Origin: Streptomyces coeruleorubidus
GTDB taxonomy: Bacteria; Actinomycetota; Actinomycetes; Streptomycetales; Streptomycetaceae
Direction: 5' to 3'
Assembly (NCBI RefSeq): GCF_008705135.1
Contig: NZ_CP023694.1
Coordinates: forward strand, 2,232,001 to 2,296,000
Length of the DNA: 64,000 nt
Shown here one piece after another: positions 1 to 7,436 of this stretch. Within the stretch, counting starts at the first letter, position 1. Each line of letters starts with the position of its first letter. The notes beneath the pieces were generated by a model. It saw only the letters and a program-made list of their open reading frames with translations, did not search any database and was not told where the DNA came from. A program made the translations under genes and the position numbers.

Positions 1-60
1 ACGGGGGCGGGATGGGCGGCTGAGGACGTTCCCGCCGTCTAATGCGCGAGGAGAAAGGCC

Positions 61-222
61 ATGGGGGACAGTCTAACGGGGCGGTGCAAGCACTTTTTCT
101 GCGTGCGGGTGTTCGGTTGGTCTCGCCGGGTCTCGTCTCGCCGGGTCGCTGTCGGTGGTGGGTGCGAGACTGAGCAACAGGGCCGGAGCATCGGATTTCC
201 GGCGACCGACACAAGGGAGTGA
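61..222 (+). CDS. Possible 53-aa small ORF, unknown
   Basis: An ATG at 61 is preceded by a good ribosome-binding sequence (GAGGAGAAAGG) and opens a 53-codon frame ending in TGA at 220-222, overlapping the start region of the next gene. The product is basic, has cysteines at about residues 9, 14 and 35, and matches nothing I recognise. Codon use (CTA, AGT, TTT) is not typical of the neighbours, so this may be chance or a leader ORF. It is reported only because of the strong Shine-Dalgarno sequence and the tight link to the next gene. Confidence 0.22.
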   Translation: MGDSLTGRCKHFFCVRVFGWSRRVSSRRVAVGGGCETEQQGRSIGFPATDTRE

Positions 223-227
223 TCGGT

Positions 228-641
228 ATGGCAGGCACGTCCGGCGGGCGCCCGAGCATCTGTCCGACGCTGCTGTACGCCGACGCGAAAGCGGCGATCC
301 GGCAGCTCACGGAGGCCTTCGGCTTCACGGAGCTGTCGGTGTTCGAGGGCGAGGACGGCGCGGTGCTGCACGCCGAGCTGGTGCAGGGCAACGGCGCGGT
401 GATGGTCGGCAGCAAGGGCCGGGGCGGCGTCTTCGACGCGGCCATGAAGGACGCGGGTACCACCGGGGTGTACGTCGTGGTGGACGACGTGGACGCGCAC
501 CACCGCCGCGCCCTGGACCACGGCGTGGAGATCCTGATGCCCCCGACGGACCAGGACTACGGCTCGCGGGACTACATGGCCCGGGACCTCGAGGGCAATG
601 TGTGGAGTTTCGGGACGTACGCGCCGGAGATACCGGGCTGA
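228..641 (+). CDS. VOC-superfamily (glyoxalase/bleomycin-resistance fold) protein
   Basis: A 137-aa single-domain protein of the vicinal oxygen chelate fold. The N-terminal half carries the paired-domain pattern CPTLLYADAKAAIRQLTEAFG and the C-terminal half has VYVVVDDVDAHHRRALDHG followed by the typical closing strand DLEGNVWSFGTY. These proteins usually bind a divalent metal in a dimer and act as glyoxalases, dioxygenases or antibiotic-binding proteins, and the substrate cannot be read from the sequence. It resembles the PhnB/YdeR-like group. The ATG at 228 is preferred over the GTG at 219 because AAGGGAG lies about 8 nt upstream of it. The next gene is convergent. Confidence 0.85.
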   Translation: MAGTSGGRPSICPTLLYADAKAAIRQLTEAFGFTELSVFEGEDGAVLHAELVQGNGAVMVGSKGRGGVFDAAMKDAGTTGVYVVVDDVDAHHRRALDHGVEILMPPTDQDYGSRDYMARDLEGNVWSFGTYAPEIPG

Positions 642-663
642 CGGCCCACGGCGGCGGGTGCGG

Positions 664-1989
664 CTAGCTGCCTCCGGTGTGCACTTGGAACGCCGCGCGG
701 CGTACGGCCTTGGCCAGGGCCGGGTCCGGGTGGGCCGCGGCGAGGGCGACCAGGACCTGCACGGTCCGCGGGTGTCCCACGGCCCGCACCTCGTCGAGCA
801 GCATCGGGACGGTCGGCTGCACGGCGGACTCCAGGTGGCGCACGAGCAGCGGGGCCTCGCCGTGGTCGGCGACGGCGGCCGCGGTGTCCACCCACAGCCA
901 GGTCGCCTCCTCCCGGGTGAGGACCTCGTGGGCGTCCTCGGGGTCGGTCCCGTCGTGCTCGGCCAGCCACAGCAGCGCGTACGGCCTGAGCGTCGGCTCG
1001 TCCAGCACGGCGCGGACGTCCGGCTCGGCGGGGGCGCCGACCACGCGCAGCGCCTCGAAGGCGAGACCGCGCAGCAGGGCGTCCTCGCCGCGGGCGGCGG
1101 CCAGGAGTTCGGTGACGGCGCTGCCGACGGTGCGGGCGGCGAGCCAGGCCCGGTACTCGGCGCGGGCCGCGTTCGGGCGAAGCTGGGCGCAGCCGCGGAG
1201 CATGTCCTCGGCCGCCTGCTCGATGTTCCCGGCAGGGCTCTGCGCGGCGACACAGATCTGCTCCAGCTTGACCCAGACCGCCCAGCTGCCGAGCGGGGTG
1301 AGCGTGGCCTGGCCGTCGCCGTAGGTGAGGGCGCCGACGGAGGCGAGGGCGCGCAGGGCCCAGTCGAGGAGCGGGGCGAGCGGGGCGTCCGTGGGCGCCG
1401 GCTCGGCCTGCGGCTCGGGCTGCGGGCCGTAGGGGATCTCGCAGCGCGCGGTGCGCAGTTCGGTGACGCGCTGCTCCAGGAGGTCGAGGAGCTGCTCCAC
1501 GGGGACGGGGCCGGCGGACAGCTGGAGGAACGAGAGCACCTGCGGCATGGCCGAGACGACCTCGGCGACGGCGGCGGGCTCGTGGTCCCGGGGTTGCGGA
1601 CAGGCGAGCGACCAGGCGTCGAAGAGGGCGACCCAGCCGCGCAGTACGGCGCTGTCGTCGCGGTCCCAGGCGCGCAGCCGCCAGCCGGGGCGGGCGCTGT
1701 CGCCGTGCACCTCGACGAGACCGGCGAGGCGGGCGGTGTCCCAGTCGGCTCTGACCTGATCCGGAGTCAGACCCAACTCGCGGGCGGCCCGTTCGGCGGT
1801 CGCGGCGGAGAGGGTGGCCTTGCCGTCGGCGGTGGCGCTGCCCCGGCCGGGGCCGAGTTCGGTGTCGGCCCAGCGGGCGACGCGGGCCGCGTCGGCAAGA
1901 CCTGAGCGTGCCATTCTGGCCAGCTCCGCCGGTGCCGGGGTGCCCTCCGGGGGGCGCGGTGCGGGGCGGCGCGAGCGCCGCTGGTTCAT
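664..1989 (-). CDS. Conserved Streptomyces-type protein of unknown function
   Basis: About 441 aa and not recognised. The middle contains two stretches that look like winged-helix or similar alpha/beta modules (LTPDQVRADWDTARLAGLVE and LRALASVGALTYGDGQATLT), and the C-terminal 150 residues are helical and HEAT-like. No signal peptide or membrane segment is seen. The frame stays open to 2139, but the arginine-rich extension looks non-coding. The ATG at 1989 is used here. A downstream ATG at 1914, with GGAG about 10 nt ahead, is a fair alternative. It is convergent with the VOC gene, with a 22-nt gap. No function is proposed. Confidence 0.7.
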   Translation of the reverse strand: MNQRRSRRPAPRPPEGTPAPAELARMARSGLADAARVARWADTELGPGRGSATADGKATLSAATAERAARELGLTPDQVRADWDTARLAGLVEVHGDSARPGWRLRAWDRDDSAVLRGWVALFDAWSLACPQPRDHEPAAVAEVVSAMPQVLSFLQLSAGPVPVEQLLDLLEQRVTELRTARCEIPYGPQPEPQAEPAPTDAPLAPLLDWALRALASVGALTYGDGQATLTPLGSWAVWVKLEQICVAAQSPAGNIEQAAEDMLRGCAQLRPNAARAEYRAWLAARTVGSAVTELLAAARGEDALLRGLAFEALRVVGAPAEPDVRAVLDEPTLRPYALLWLAEHDGTDPEDAHEVLTREEATWLWVDTAAAVADHGEAPLLVRHLESAVQPTVPMLLDEVRAVGHPRTVQVLVALAAAHPDPALAKAVRRAAFQVHTGGS

Positions 1990-2270
1990 CGCTCTGGGGG
2001 CGGCGGCCAGGGGTCGCGGGCGGACGAGTCGAAGCCTGGAGTCGCGCGGGATACGGGACGTCACGGGGGCAGTCTTCCGGTTGACGGTCCGAAAACCCAA
2101 ACGGAATGTCACGGCGGGCGACGGGGATGGCCAACGCACGGGGTCCCGTGAGCGGTCGAGGGCCGCAAACAGGCCAGTGGTACGCCGCTAAACGGAATCG
2201 TCGCGACCGGTCGGCAGGGAGCGGGACGGGACGTGGTTGCGACGGGGCGAAGGGGGCGTGAACGGGGGTG

Positions 2271-2317
2271 TGCGAGGGCAGGGGTCACATGAGATGCGAG
2301 GGCAGGGTCACATGAGA
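2271..2317. repeat. Tandem 24/23-bp duplication at a gene 3' end
   Basis: TGCGAGGGCAGGGGTCACAT plus GAGA (2271-2294) is followed directly by a second copy with one G missing (2295-2317). The second copy contains the stop codon of the - strand hydrolase (TCA at 2308-2310), so the unit is a tandem duplication of that gene's 3' end. Confidence 0.8.
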
Positions 2318-3435
2318 GGTGTCAGGAAACGCCGCAGCGCCTCCTCGTAGCCCTGCGGGTCGGCGTTCCACATCGCTCCGTGGGGCGCGTTGCCGACGGT
2401 GCGGAGGGCGACCAAGTCGGGGCGGGCGTCGGCGAGCCTGCGGGAGAGCTGCCAGGGGGCCACCGTGTCGCCCGGTCCGTGGAAGACGAGCGCCGGGATC
2501 CGGAGCCCGGCGGAGGAGTCCGTGTTCCCGGCGCGCTCGCCGTACAGGCCGGTGCGGCCCTGTGCGGCGCGGACCGCCAGGGGCAGCAGGGCACCCGGGG
2601 TGCGGCGGGCCGCGGCGAGGGCGCGCAGGGTGGTCTCCCAGCTGAGCACCGGGGAGTCCAGGACGAGCCCGGAGACGCGGTCGCGCAGTCCCGAGTGGGC
2701 GGCGGCGCGCAGGGCCATGGTGGCGCCGGTGGACCAGCCGTGCAGGACGACCTGCCGGGCGCCGTAGCGCACGGCGTAGCGGATCGCCGCGTCGAGGTCG
2801 CGCCACTCGGTCTCGCCGAAGTGGTTCAGGCCGTCGGGCGGGCGGGGTGCGCCCAGATCGCCGCGGTAGGCGAGGGCGAGCACCGGGACGTGGCTGCGGT
2901 GCAGGAACTCCATGACGTTCATGGCGAGTTCCCGGGTGGTGCCGAGGCCGTGCACGGCGATCACCCAGGTGTCCCGGGCCCCGGGTACGAACCACGCGGG
3001 CAGGGCGCCGAGTTCGCCGGGGATGTCGATGTCGGCGTGTTCGAGGCCGAGGGCGGAGCTCGGGTTGCCGACGTGGACGTTCGGGGTGAGCCAGGCCTTG
3101 TCGCCGGGTTTCAGGGTGCCGTGCGTGACGCTCTCCAGGCGGCGCACGACGGTGTCGGCGGTGTCCGAGGCTCCGGCCAGGACGGGGCCGACGATCGCGT
3201 GGGCGCCGTTGCCGGACAGGCCGTAGCGGCCGGGCCGCAGGGCGGCCAGGTCCCGGGTGAGGCTGATCTGCCCCGCGGCGGTGCCGTGCACGGTGAGCCG
3301 GGGTTCGGTGGGCAGCGGCCGCCCGGGAGGCGCCTTGAGCGCGGCGTCGCTGGCCAACCGCCCGGCGGCCACGGCGGCCGCGCCGACTCCGATCACGGCG
3401 GTGACGGCAGCGGCCGTCGCTCTGACAGTGCGCAC
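2308..3435 (-). CDS. Alpha/beta hydrolase with N-terminal membrane or signal segment
   Basis: A 375-aa alpha/beta-hydrolase-fold protein. The nucleophile elbow is GWSTG within VVLHGWSTGATMAL, the acid lies in VFHGPGDTVAP and the catalytic histidine in GNAPHGAM. The first 25 residues from the GTG at 3435 (VRTVRATAAAVTAVIGVGAA) form a hydrophobic signal or anchor, so the enzyme probably faces the outside. The open frame continues to 3582, but the upstream part is proline/arginine-rich and would mask the signal, hence the internal start. An oxyanion-type HGLGTT motif is also present. The substrate (ester or peptide) is not predictable. It is probably expressed alone. Confidence 0.78.
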   Translation of the reverse strand: MRTVRATAAAVTAVIGVGAAAVAAGRLASDAALKAPPGRPLPTEPRLTVHGTAAGQISLTRDLAALRPGRYGLSGNGAHAIVGPVLAGASDTADTVVRRLESVTHGTLKPGDKAWLTPNVHVGNPSSALGLEHADIDIPGELGALPAWFVPGARDTWVIAVHGLGTTRELAMNVMEFLHRSHVPVLALAYRGDLGAPRPPDGLNHFGETEWRDLDAAIRYAVRYGARQVVLHGWSTGATMALRAAAHSGLRDRVSGLVLDSPVLSWETTLRALAAARRTPGALLPLAVRAAQGRTGLYGERAGNTDSSAGLRIPALVFHGPGDTVAPWQLSRRLADARPDLVALRTVGNAPHGAMWNADPQGYEEALRRFLTPLM

Positions 3436-3639
3436 GGCTCCAGTGTCCTGGCGGACCGGGCGAGCGACCAGTGGGAGGCAGCGGCGGGGTGACGGCGACG
3501 GAAGCGGGGCGGGGCGGGGACACTCGGCCGGGAAGCCCCGCGTACGCCCCGGCGCGTAGAGCATGTACACGCACCGGGGCATCGGGGGGCTGTGCCCGGA
3601 GAGCGGGCAGACGTACGTGTCGTGCTCGCGCCCGGAAGG

Positions 3640-4371
3640 TCAACGGCGTTGGCCGTAGCCGCGCAGCTGTTCCTGGACCTCCGCCAGTTGCTCCCCGGAC
3701 AGCAGGCTCGGGGACAGGCCCGGTACCGATGCGGCGGTCAGCCACAGGCGGCACATCCATTCCAGCTGGGCGGTGCGGTCGTAGGCCTGGTCCAGTGTCG
3801 TCCCGTGGGTGATGGTGCCGTGGTTCTGGAGGAGGCAGCCGGAGCGGTCGGCGAGGGCGCGGAGCATGTTCTCGGCCAACTCGTCGGTGCCGTACGTGGC
3901 ATATGGGGCAACCCGGACGGGTCCGCCGAGCGCGGCGGCCATGTAGTGGATCAGCGGCAGCTCGCTCACGAGCGTCGAGACGGCCGTCGCGTGCACGGCG
4001 TGGGTGTGGACGACGGCGCGGGCGCCGGTCGTGCGGTAGACCGCGAGGTGCATGGGCAGCTCGCTGGTCGGGACGAGTGCGCCGAGGACCTGCCGGCCGT
4101 CGAGGTCGACGCCGGTCACGTCGTCCGTCCTCAGTCGGTCGTAGGGGACGCCCGACGGCGTGACCAGGACCGTGTCCCCGACGCGCACCGAGACGTTCCC
4201 GGACGTGCCGACGACGAGTCCGTCGGAGACGGTCCGGCGGGCCGTCGCGACGAGTTCCTCCCAGGCGCGCGCCTCCTCGGGGCGGACACCCCTGCGCCGC
4301 GACTCCCCCGCATCCTGTCCGCCGCCCCGGACGTCCCCCGTGCCCCGCCCGTCACCTCGCTGCTCAGCCAT
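3640..4371 (-). CDS. Class II aldolase/adducin family protein (fuculose-phosphate aldolase-like)
   Basis: A 243-aa zinc-dependent class II aldolase of the FucA/AraD family. Phosphate-binding GTSGNVS lies at about residues 55-61, the catalytic glutamate at about 104 (TSELPMH), the zinc ligands in HTHAVH (about 122-127), and a third histidine in LQNHGTI (about 184). Known members cleave L-fuculose 1-phosphate to dihydroxyacetone phosphate and lactaldehyde, or epimerise ribulose 5-phosphate. Which one applies here is not clear. The ATG at 4371 is chosen because the homology begins shortly after it. The much longer open frame upstream is antisense to pitH2. The gene is divergent from pitH2. Confidence 0.83.
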   Translation of the reverse strand: MAEQRGDGRGTGDVRGGGQDAGESRRRGVRPEEARAWEELVATARRTVSDGLVVGTSGNVSVRVGDTVLVTPSGVPYDRLRTDDVTGVDLDGRQVLGALVPTSELPMHLAVYRTTGARAVVHTHAVHATAVSTLVSELPLIHYMAAALGGPVRVAPYATYGTDELAENMLRALADRSGCLLQNHGTITHGTTLDQAYDRTAQLEWMCRLWLTAASVPGLSPSLLSGEQLAEVQEQLRGYGQRR

Positions 4372-4554
4372 GCGGCGATCCTGCCAGGCGGGCTCTCGAC
4401 GTGCCGAGCCTGCCGGGTGATCAGAATCTCTTCGACGGGTCACTCGATCGACTGAAACAGTTCGCGCGCGGGGCCTAGCCCTTGGGGGCGCGGGGACCCT
4501 GACAGCAGGGCGGAACGGTAACCCTCGATTGCGGACACCCCTGCGCCCCTCCCA

Positions 4555-4576
4555 GTTCATCTTCCGTTCACTCGGG
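4555..4576 (+). promoter_or_regulatory. Candidate PHO box upstream of pitH2
   Basis: Two adjacent 11-nt direct repeats, GTTCATCTTCC (4555-4565) and GTTCACTCGGG (4566-4576), fit the actinobacterial PhoP direct-repeat unit (G[G/T]TCAYYYR[C/G][C/G], recalled). The second fits at every position and the first at all but one. A weak third unit may follow (TTACCTACGTT). The pair ends 47 nt before the transporter start. PhoP control of pitH2 would make biological sense, but binding is inferred. Confidence 0.6.
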
Positions 4577-4623
4577 TTACCTACGTTCGTCCAGCCAATG
4601 ACCTCGAACGATTGCCTGGGTAA

Positions 4624-5868
4624 ATGGAAAGCTTCTCGCTGATCCTCGCGATTGTGGTAGTAACCGCACTCGCGTTCGATTTCACGAACGGTTTCCACGA
4701 CACGGCGAACGCGATGGCCACGACCATTTCCACGGGTGCCATGAAGCCCAAGGTCGCCGTCGCCATGTCCGCCGTCCTCAACCTGGTCGGCGCCTTCCTG
4801 TCGGTGGAAGTCGCCAACACGATCTCCAAGGGTCTCGTCGACGAGTCGGGCATCCGTCCCGAGGTCATCTTCGCCGCCCTGGTCGGCGCGATCCTCTGGA
4901 ACCTGCTGACCTGGCTGGTCGGCCTGCCGTCGAGTTCCTCGCACGCCCTGATGGGCGGCCTGATCGGCGCCACGATCGCCTCGGCGGGCGTCGGCGCGGT
5001 CCACGGCGACGTGCTGGTCACCAAGGTCCTGATCCCGGCGATCGCCGCCCCGCTGGTCGCGGGCATCGCGGCGATGCTCGCGACCCGGCTGACGTACACC
5101 CTCGGCAAGAAGGCCGACGGCAAGGCCTCCGAGAAGGGCTACCGGGCCGGCCAGATCGCCTCCGCGGGCCTGGTCTCGCTGGCCCACGGCACCAACGACG
5201 CCCAGAAGACGATGGGTGTCATCACCCTCGCCCTGGTCGCCGGCGGCGCCGTCGCCCCCGACTCCGACCCGCCCATGTGGGTCATCCTGTCGGCGGGCAT
5301 CGCCATCGCGCTCGGCACGTACCTCGGCGGCTGGCGCATCATCCGCACCATGGGCAAGGGCCTGACCGACCTCCAGCCGCAGCAGGGCTTCGCCGCCCAG
5401 ACCAGCGCGGCCACGGTCATCCTGGCCTCCTCGCACATCGGCTTCTCCCTCTCCACCACCCACTCCGTCTCCGGCTCGGTGATGGGCGCGGGGCTCGGCC
5501 GCAAGGGCGGTGTCGTCCGCTGGTCGACGGCGACGCGGATGTTCGTCGCGTGGGGTCTGACGCTGCCGGCGGCGGCCCTGGTGGCCGCGCTCGCCGAGTA
5601 CGTCACCGGCTTCGGCAGCTGGGGCACCGCGGTGGTGGCCGTCTTCCTCGTCACCTCCAGCGCGGCGATCTGGAAGATCTCGCGGCGTGAGGTCGTCGAC
5701 CACACCAACGTCAACGACACCGACGAGGCGGAGCCCGCCGGTGTGGTGACCACGGCGATGGCCGCGGTGACGCCGCCGCCGGCCGGCACGGCGACGGAGG
5801 ACCCGGTGCCGTCGTTCCCGGCCCAGGCCGCCGCCGAGCGGACGCCCTCGACGACCACCACGGTCTGA
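4624..5868 (+). CDS. pitH2: Low-affinity inorganic phosphate transporter, PiT family
   Basis: A 414-aa polytopic membrane protein of the PiT family, which takes up metal-phosphate complexes driven by the proton gradient. The duplicated family signature is present as DFTNGFHDTANAMA (about residues 19-32) and AHGTNDAQKTMG (about 186-197), with another conserved copy region, SSSHALMGGLIGA, between them. About ten hydrophobic segments are followed by a proline/threonine-rich cytosolic tail. The position next to the cob operon matches the pitH2 locus of S. coelicolor as recalled. No strong Shine-Dalgarno sequence precedes the ATG. The following small membrane protein starts 34 nt downstream and is probably cotranscribed. 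Confidence 0.93.
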   Translation: MESFSLILAIVVVTALAFDFTNGFHDTANAMATTISTGAMKPKVAVAMSAVLNLVGAFLSVEVANTISKGLVDESGIRPEVIFAALVGAILWNLLTWLVGLPSSSSHALMGGLIGATIASAGVGAVHGDVLVTKVLIPAIAAPLVAGIAAMLATRLTYTLGKKADGKASEKGYRAGQIASAGLVSLAHGTNDAQKTMGVITLALVAGGAVAPDSDPPMWVILSAGIAIALGTYLGGWRIIRTMGKGLTDLQPQQGFAAQTSAATVILASSHIGFSLSTTHSVSGSVMGAGLGRKGGVVRWSTATRMFVAWGLTLPAAALVAALAEYVTGFGSWGTAVVAVFLVTSSAAIWKISRREVVDHTNVNDTDEAEPAGVVTTAMAAVTPPPAGTATEDPVPSFPAQAAAERTPSTTTTV

Positions 5869-5902
5869 CCCCGCCGACCGGTAACAAGGAAGAGTCTCCG
5901 AT

Positions 5903-6124
5903 ATGAAGATCGACTGGGCGGCCCTCGGCTCCGTCTTCGGCGTCAGCCTCGTGGTCACCGTGGCCCTGGTGGCCCTGTTCACCCTCGGCATCACCGGCCT
6001 GTCCCGCCGCGAACGGGCGGTGGCCCAGGGCGGATCCGCGGGCCTCGCGGTCACCGGCGCGTACGCGTGCTTCGCCGCGTGCGCGGCGGCTGTGGGATAC
6101 GGGATCTATCTGATCGTGGCCTGA
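5903..6124 (+). CDS. Small two-helix membrane protein next to pitH2
   Basis: A 73-aa protein with two hydrophobic segments (about residues 7-30 and 48-72) joined by a short basic loop (LSRRERAVAQGG). The start is supported by AAGGAAGAG just upstream. It lies 34 nt after pitH2 and before a strong terminator, so the two form one unit. I recall a similar small gene following pitH2 in other Streptomyces, but know no function. An accessory or regulatory subunit of the transporter is an inference from position only. Confidence 0.8.
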   Translation: MKIDWAALGSVFGVSLVVTVALVALFTLGITGLSRRERAVAQGGSAGLAVTGAYACFAACAAAVGYGIYLIVA

Positions 6125-6148
6125 CGGCCCGACCGCACGAGGTTCCCG

Positions 6149-6184
6149 CCGGGCGGGACAGGACTTCGGTCCTGTCCCGCCCGG
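6149..6184. terminator. 16-bp perfect hairpin with UUCG loop
   Basis: Left arm CCGGGCGGGACAGGAC (6149-6164), loop TTCG, right arm 6169-6184 fully complementary. No T-run follows, as is usual for Streptomyces. It ends the pitH2 unit and separates it from the cobalamin riboswitch. Confidence 0.88.
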
Positions 6185-6227
6185 TCGTCGTGTGGCAGGG
6201 GGCGGTGTGGGCTTCTCCACAGTCTCC

Positions 6228-6386
6228 CCCCGCAGGTCAACGGCAAGTTGACGGCTGTTCCCGGCCATGGTGGACTGCCGGGGCCAGTAACGGCGGCAGG
6301 AGAGGAAGCCGGTGGAAGTCCGGCGCGGTCCCGCCACTGTCACCGGGGTAGTGATCCCCGGGAGCCAGGAACTCTCACCGCCGGTC
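6228..6386 (+). promoter_or_regulatory. Cobalamin riboswitch
   Basis: The core contains the conserved junction GCCGGTGGAAGTCCGGCGCG (about 6308-6327), the motif GTCCCGCCACTGTCACC, and the B12-box region GAGCCAGGAACTCTCACCGC (6362-6381). It lies on the + strand directly ahead of the cobalamin operon. Adenosylcobalamin binding would reduce expression of cobD and the downstream genes. CTCAC at 6374-6378 is complementary to GTGAG at 6415-6419, the Shine-Dalgarno region of the next reading frame, which suggests control of translation initiation. The outer limits are approximate. Confidence 0.92.
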
Positions 6387-6430
6387 TAGTCGAACCAGGG
6401 CGTGGACACCCTGAGTGAGGACATATCGCC

Positions 6431-6490
6431 ATGCGCGGCTGCCGATCGAGGTTCAGCACCCCACCCCTGCCCGCTCCTGTGACCGGCTGA
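6431..6490 (+). CDS. Candidate 19-aa leader peptide between riboswitch and cobD
   Basis: ATG at 6431 is preceded by GAGTGAGGA (6413-6421, spacing 9) and opens a 19-codon frame (MRGCRSRFSTPPLPAPVTG) ending at TGA 6488-6490. cobD starts only 4 nt later, at 6495, and has no recognisable ribosome-binding site of its own. The simplest reading is that ribosomes recruited by the riboswitch-controlled site translate this frame and reinitiate at cobD. The peptide is not known to me. It needs comparison with other Streptomyces cob leaders. Confidence 0.45.
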   Translation: MRGCRSRFSTPPLPAPVTG

Positions 6491-6494
6491 GCCC

Positions 6495-7436
6495 ATGGGT
6501 GCCGGTCGCGTCTTCGCGTACGGCGCCGCCGCCGGTCTGATCGGTGACCTGCTGCTCGGCGATCCTCGCCGGGGGCATCCGGTCGCCGTGTTCGGGCGGG
6601 CCGCGGGAGCCGTGGAAAGGGTGTTGTGGCGGGACCACCGGGGGTGGGGCGCGCTGCACACCGTGGTGTGTGCCGGAGGAGCCGTCGCGCTCGGGGGCGT
6701 CGCCGCGCGGGCCGTGCGTGACTCCGCCGTCGCCTCCGTCGCACTGACCGGTGCCGCCACCTGGGCCGTGGTCGGGGGGACTTCGCTCGCACGGGAGGCG
6801 CGGGCCATCGGGCGTGCCCTGGAGGCGGGGGACGTCGACGGGGCCCGGGCCCGGCTGCCGCACCTGTGCGGGCGGGATCCGCAGGCGCTCGACGCCGACG
6901 GGATCGCCCGCGCCGTGGTCGAGTCCGTCGCCGAGAACACCTCCGACGCGGTCGTGGGGGCGCTCGTGTGGGGGGCCGTCGGCGGTGTGCCGGGGCTCCT
7001 CGGGTTCCGGGCCGTCAACACCCTCGACGCCATGGTCGGGCACAAGTCGGCCCGGTACCGGCGCTACGGGTGGGCCTCCGCGCGGCTGGACGATCTCGCG
7101 GGCTGGCCGGGGGCCCGGCTGACCGCCGTGCTCGCGGCCCTGGCAGGGGACGATCCGCGGGGAGCAGTGCGGGCCTGGCGCGCCGACGCCGGCAAGCACC
7201 CGAGTCCCAACGCCGGGCCGGTGGAGGCCTCGTTCGCGGGGGCGCTCGGGGTGCGGCTGGGCGGGACCTTGTCGTACGGCGGGCGCGTCGAGCACCGGCC
7301 CGTGCTCAACGGGGCGGGGCGTGGCGTCGGCACCCGGGACATCGAACGGGCCGTACGGCTGTCCAGGCGTGTCGGCTGGCTCGCGCTCGGCGTCTGTGTC
7401 GCCGCGCGCCGCATCGCGAAAGGGCGTACGTCATGA
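6495..7436 (+). CDS. cobD: Adenosylcobinamide-phosphate synthase CobD (CbiB)
   Basis: A 313-aa integral membrane protein that attaches (R)-1-amino-2-propanol or its phosphate to adenosylcobyric acid, closing the late steps of the nucleotide-loop arm. Family features are the N-terminal [36 protein letters not shown] (about residues 142-156), the [14 protein letters not shown] block and the C-terminal [18 protein letters not shown]. It is the first main gene after the riboswitch. The start has no Shine-Dalgarno sequence and may be coupled to the short upstream frame. It overlaps cobQ by 4 nt (ATGA). Confidence 0.95.
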   Translation: MGAGRVFAYGAAAGLIGDLLLGDPRRGHPVAVFGRAAGAVERVLWRDHRGWGALHTVVCAGGAVALGGVAARAVRDSAVASVALTGAATWAVVGGTSLAREARAIGRALEAGDVDGARARLPHLCGRDPQALDADGIARAVVESVAENTSDAVVGALVWGAVGGVPGLLGFRAVNTLDAMVGHKSARYRRYGWASARLDDLAGWPGARLTAVLAALAGDDPRGAVRAWRADAGKHPSPNAGPVEASFAGALGVRLGGTLSYGGRVEHRPVLNGAGRGVGTRDIERAVRLSRRVGWLALGVCVAARRIAKGRTS

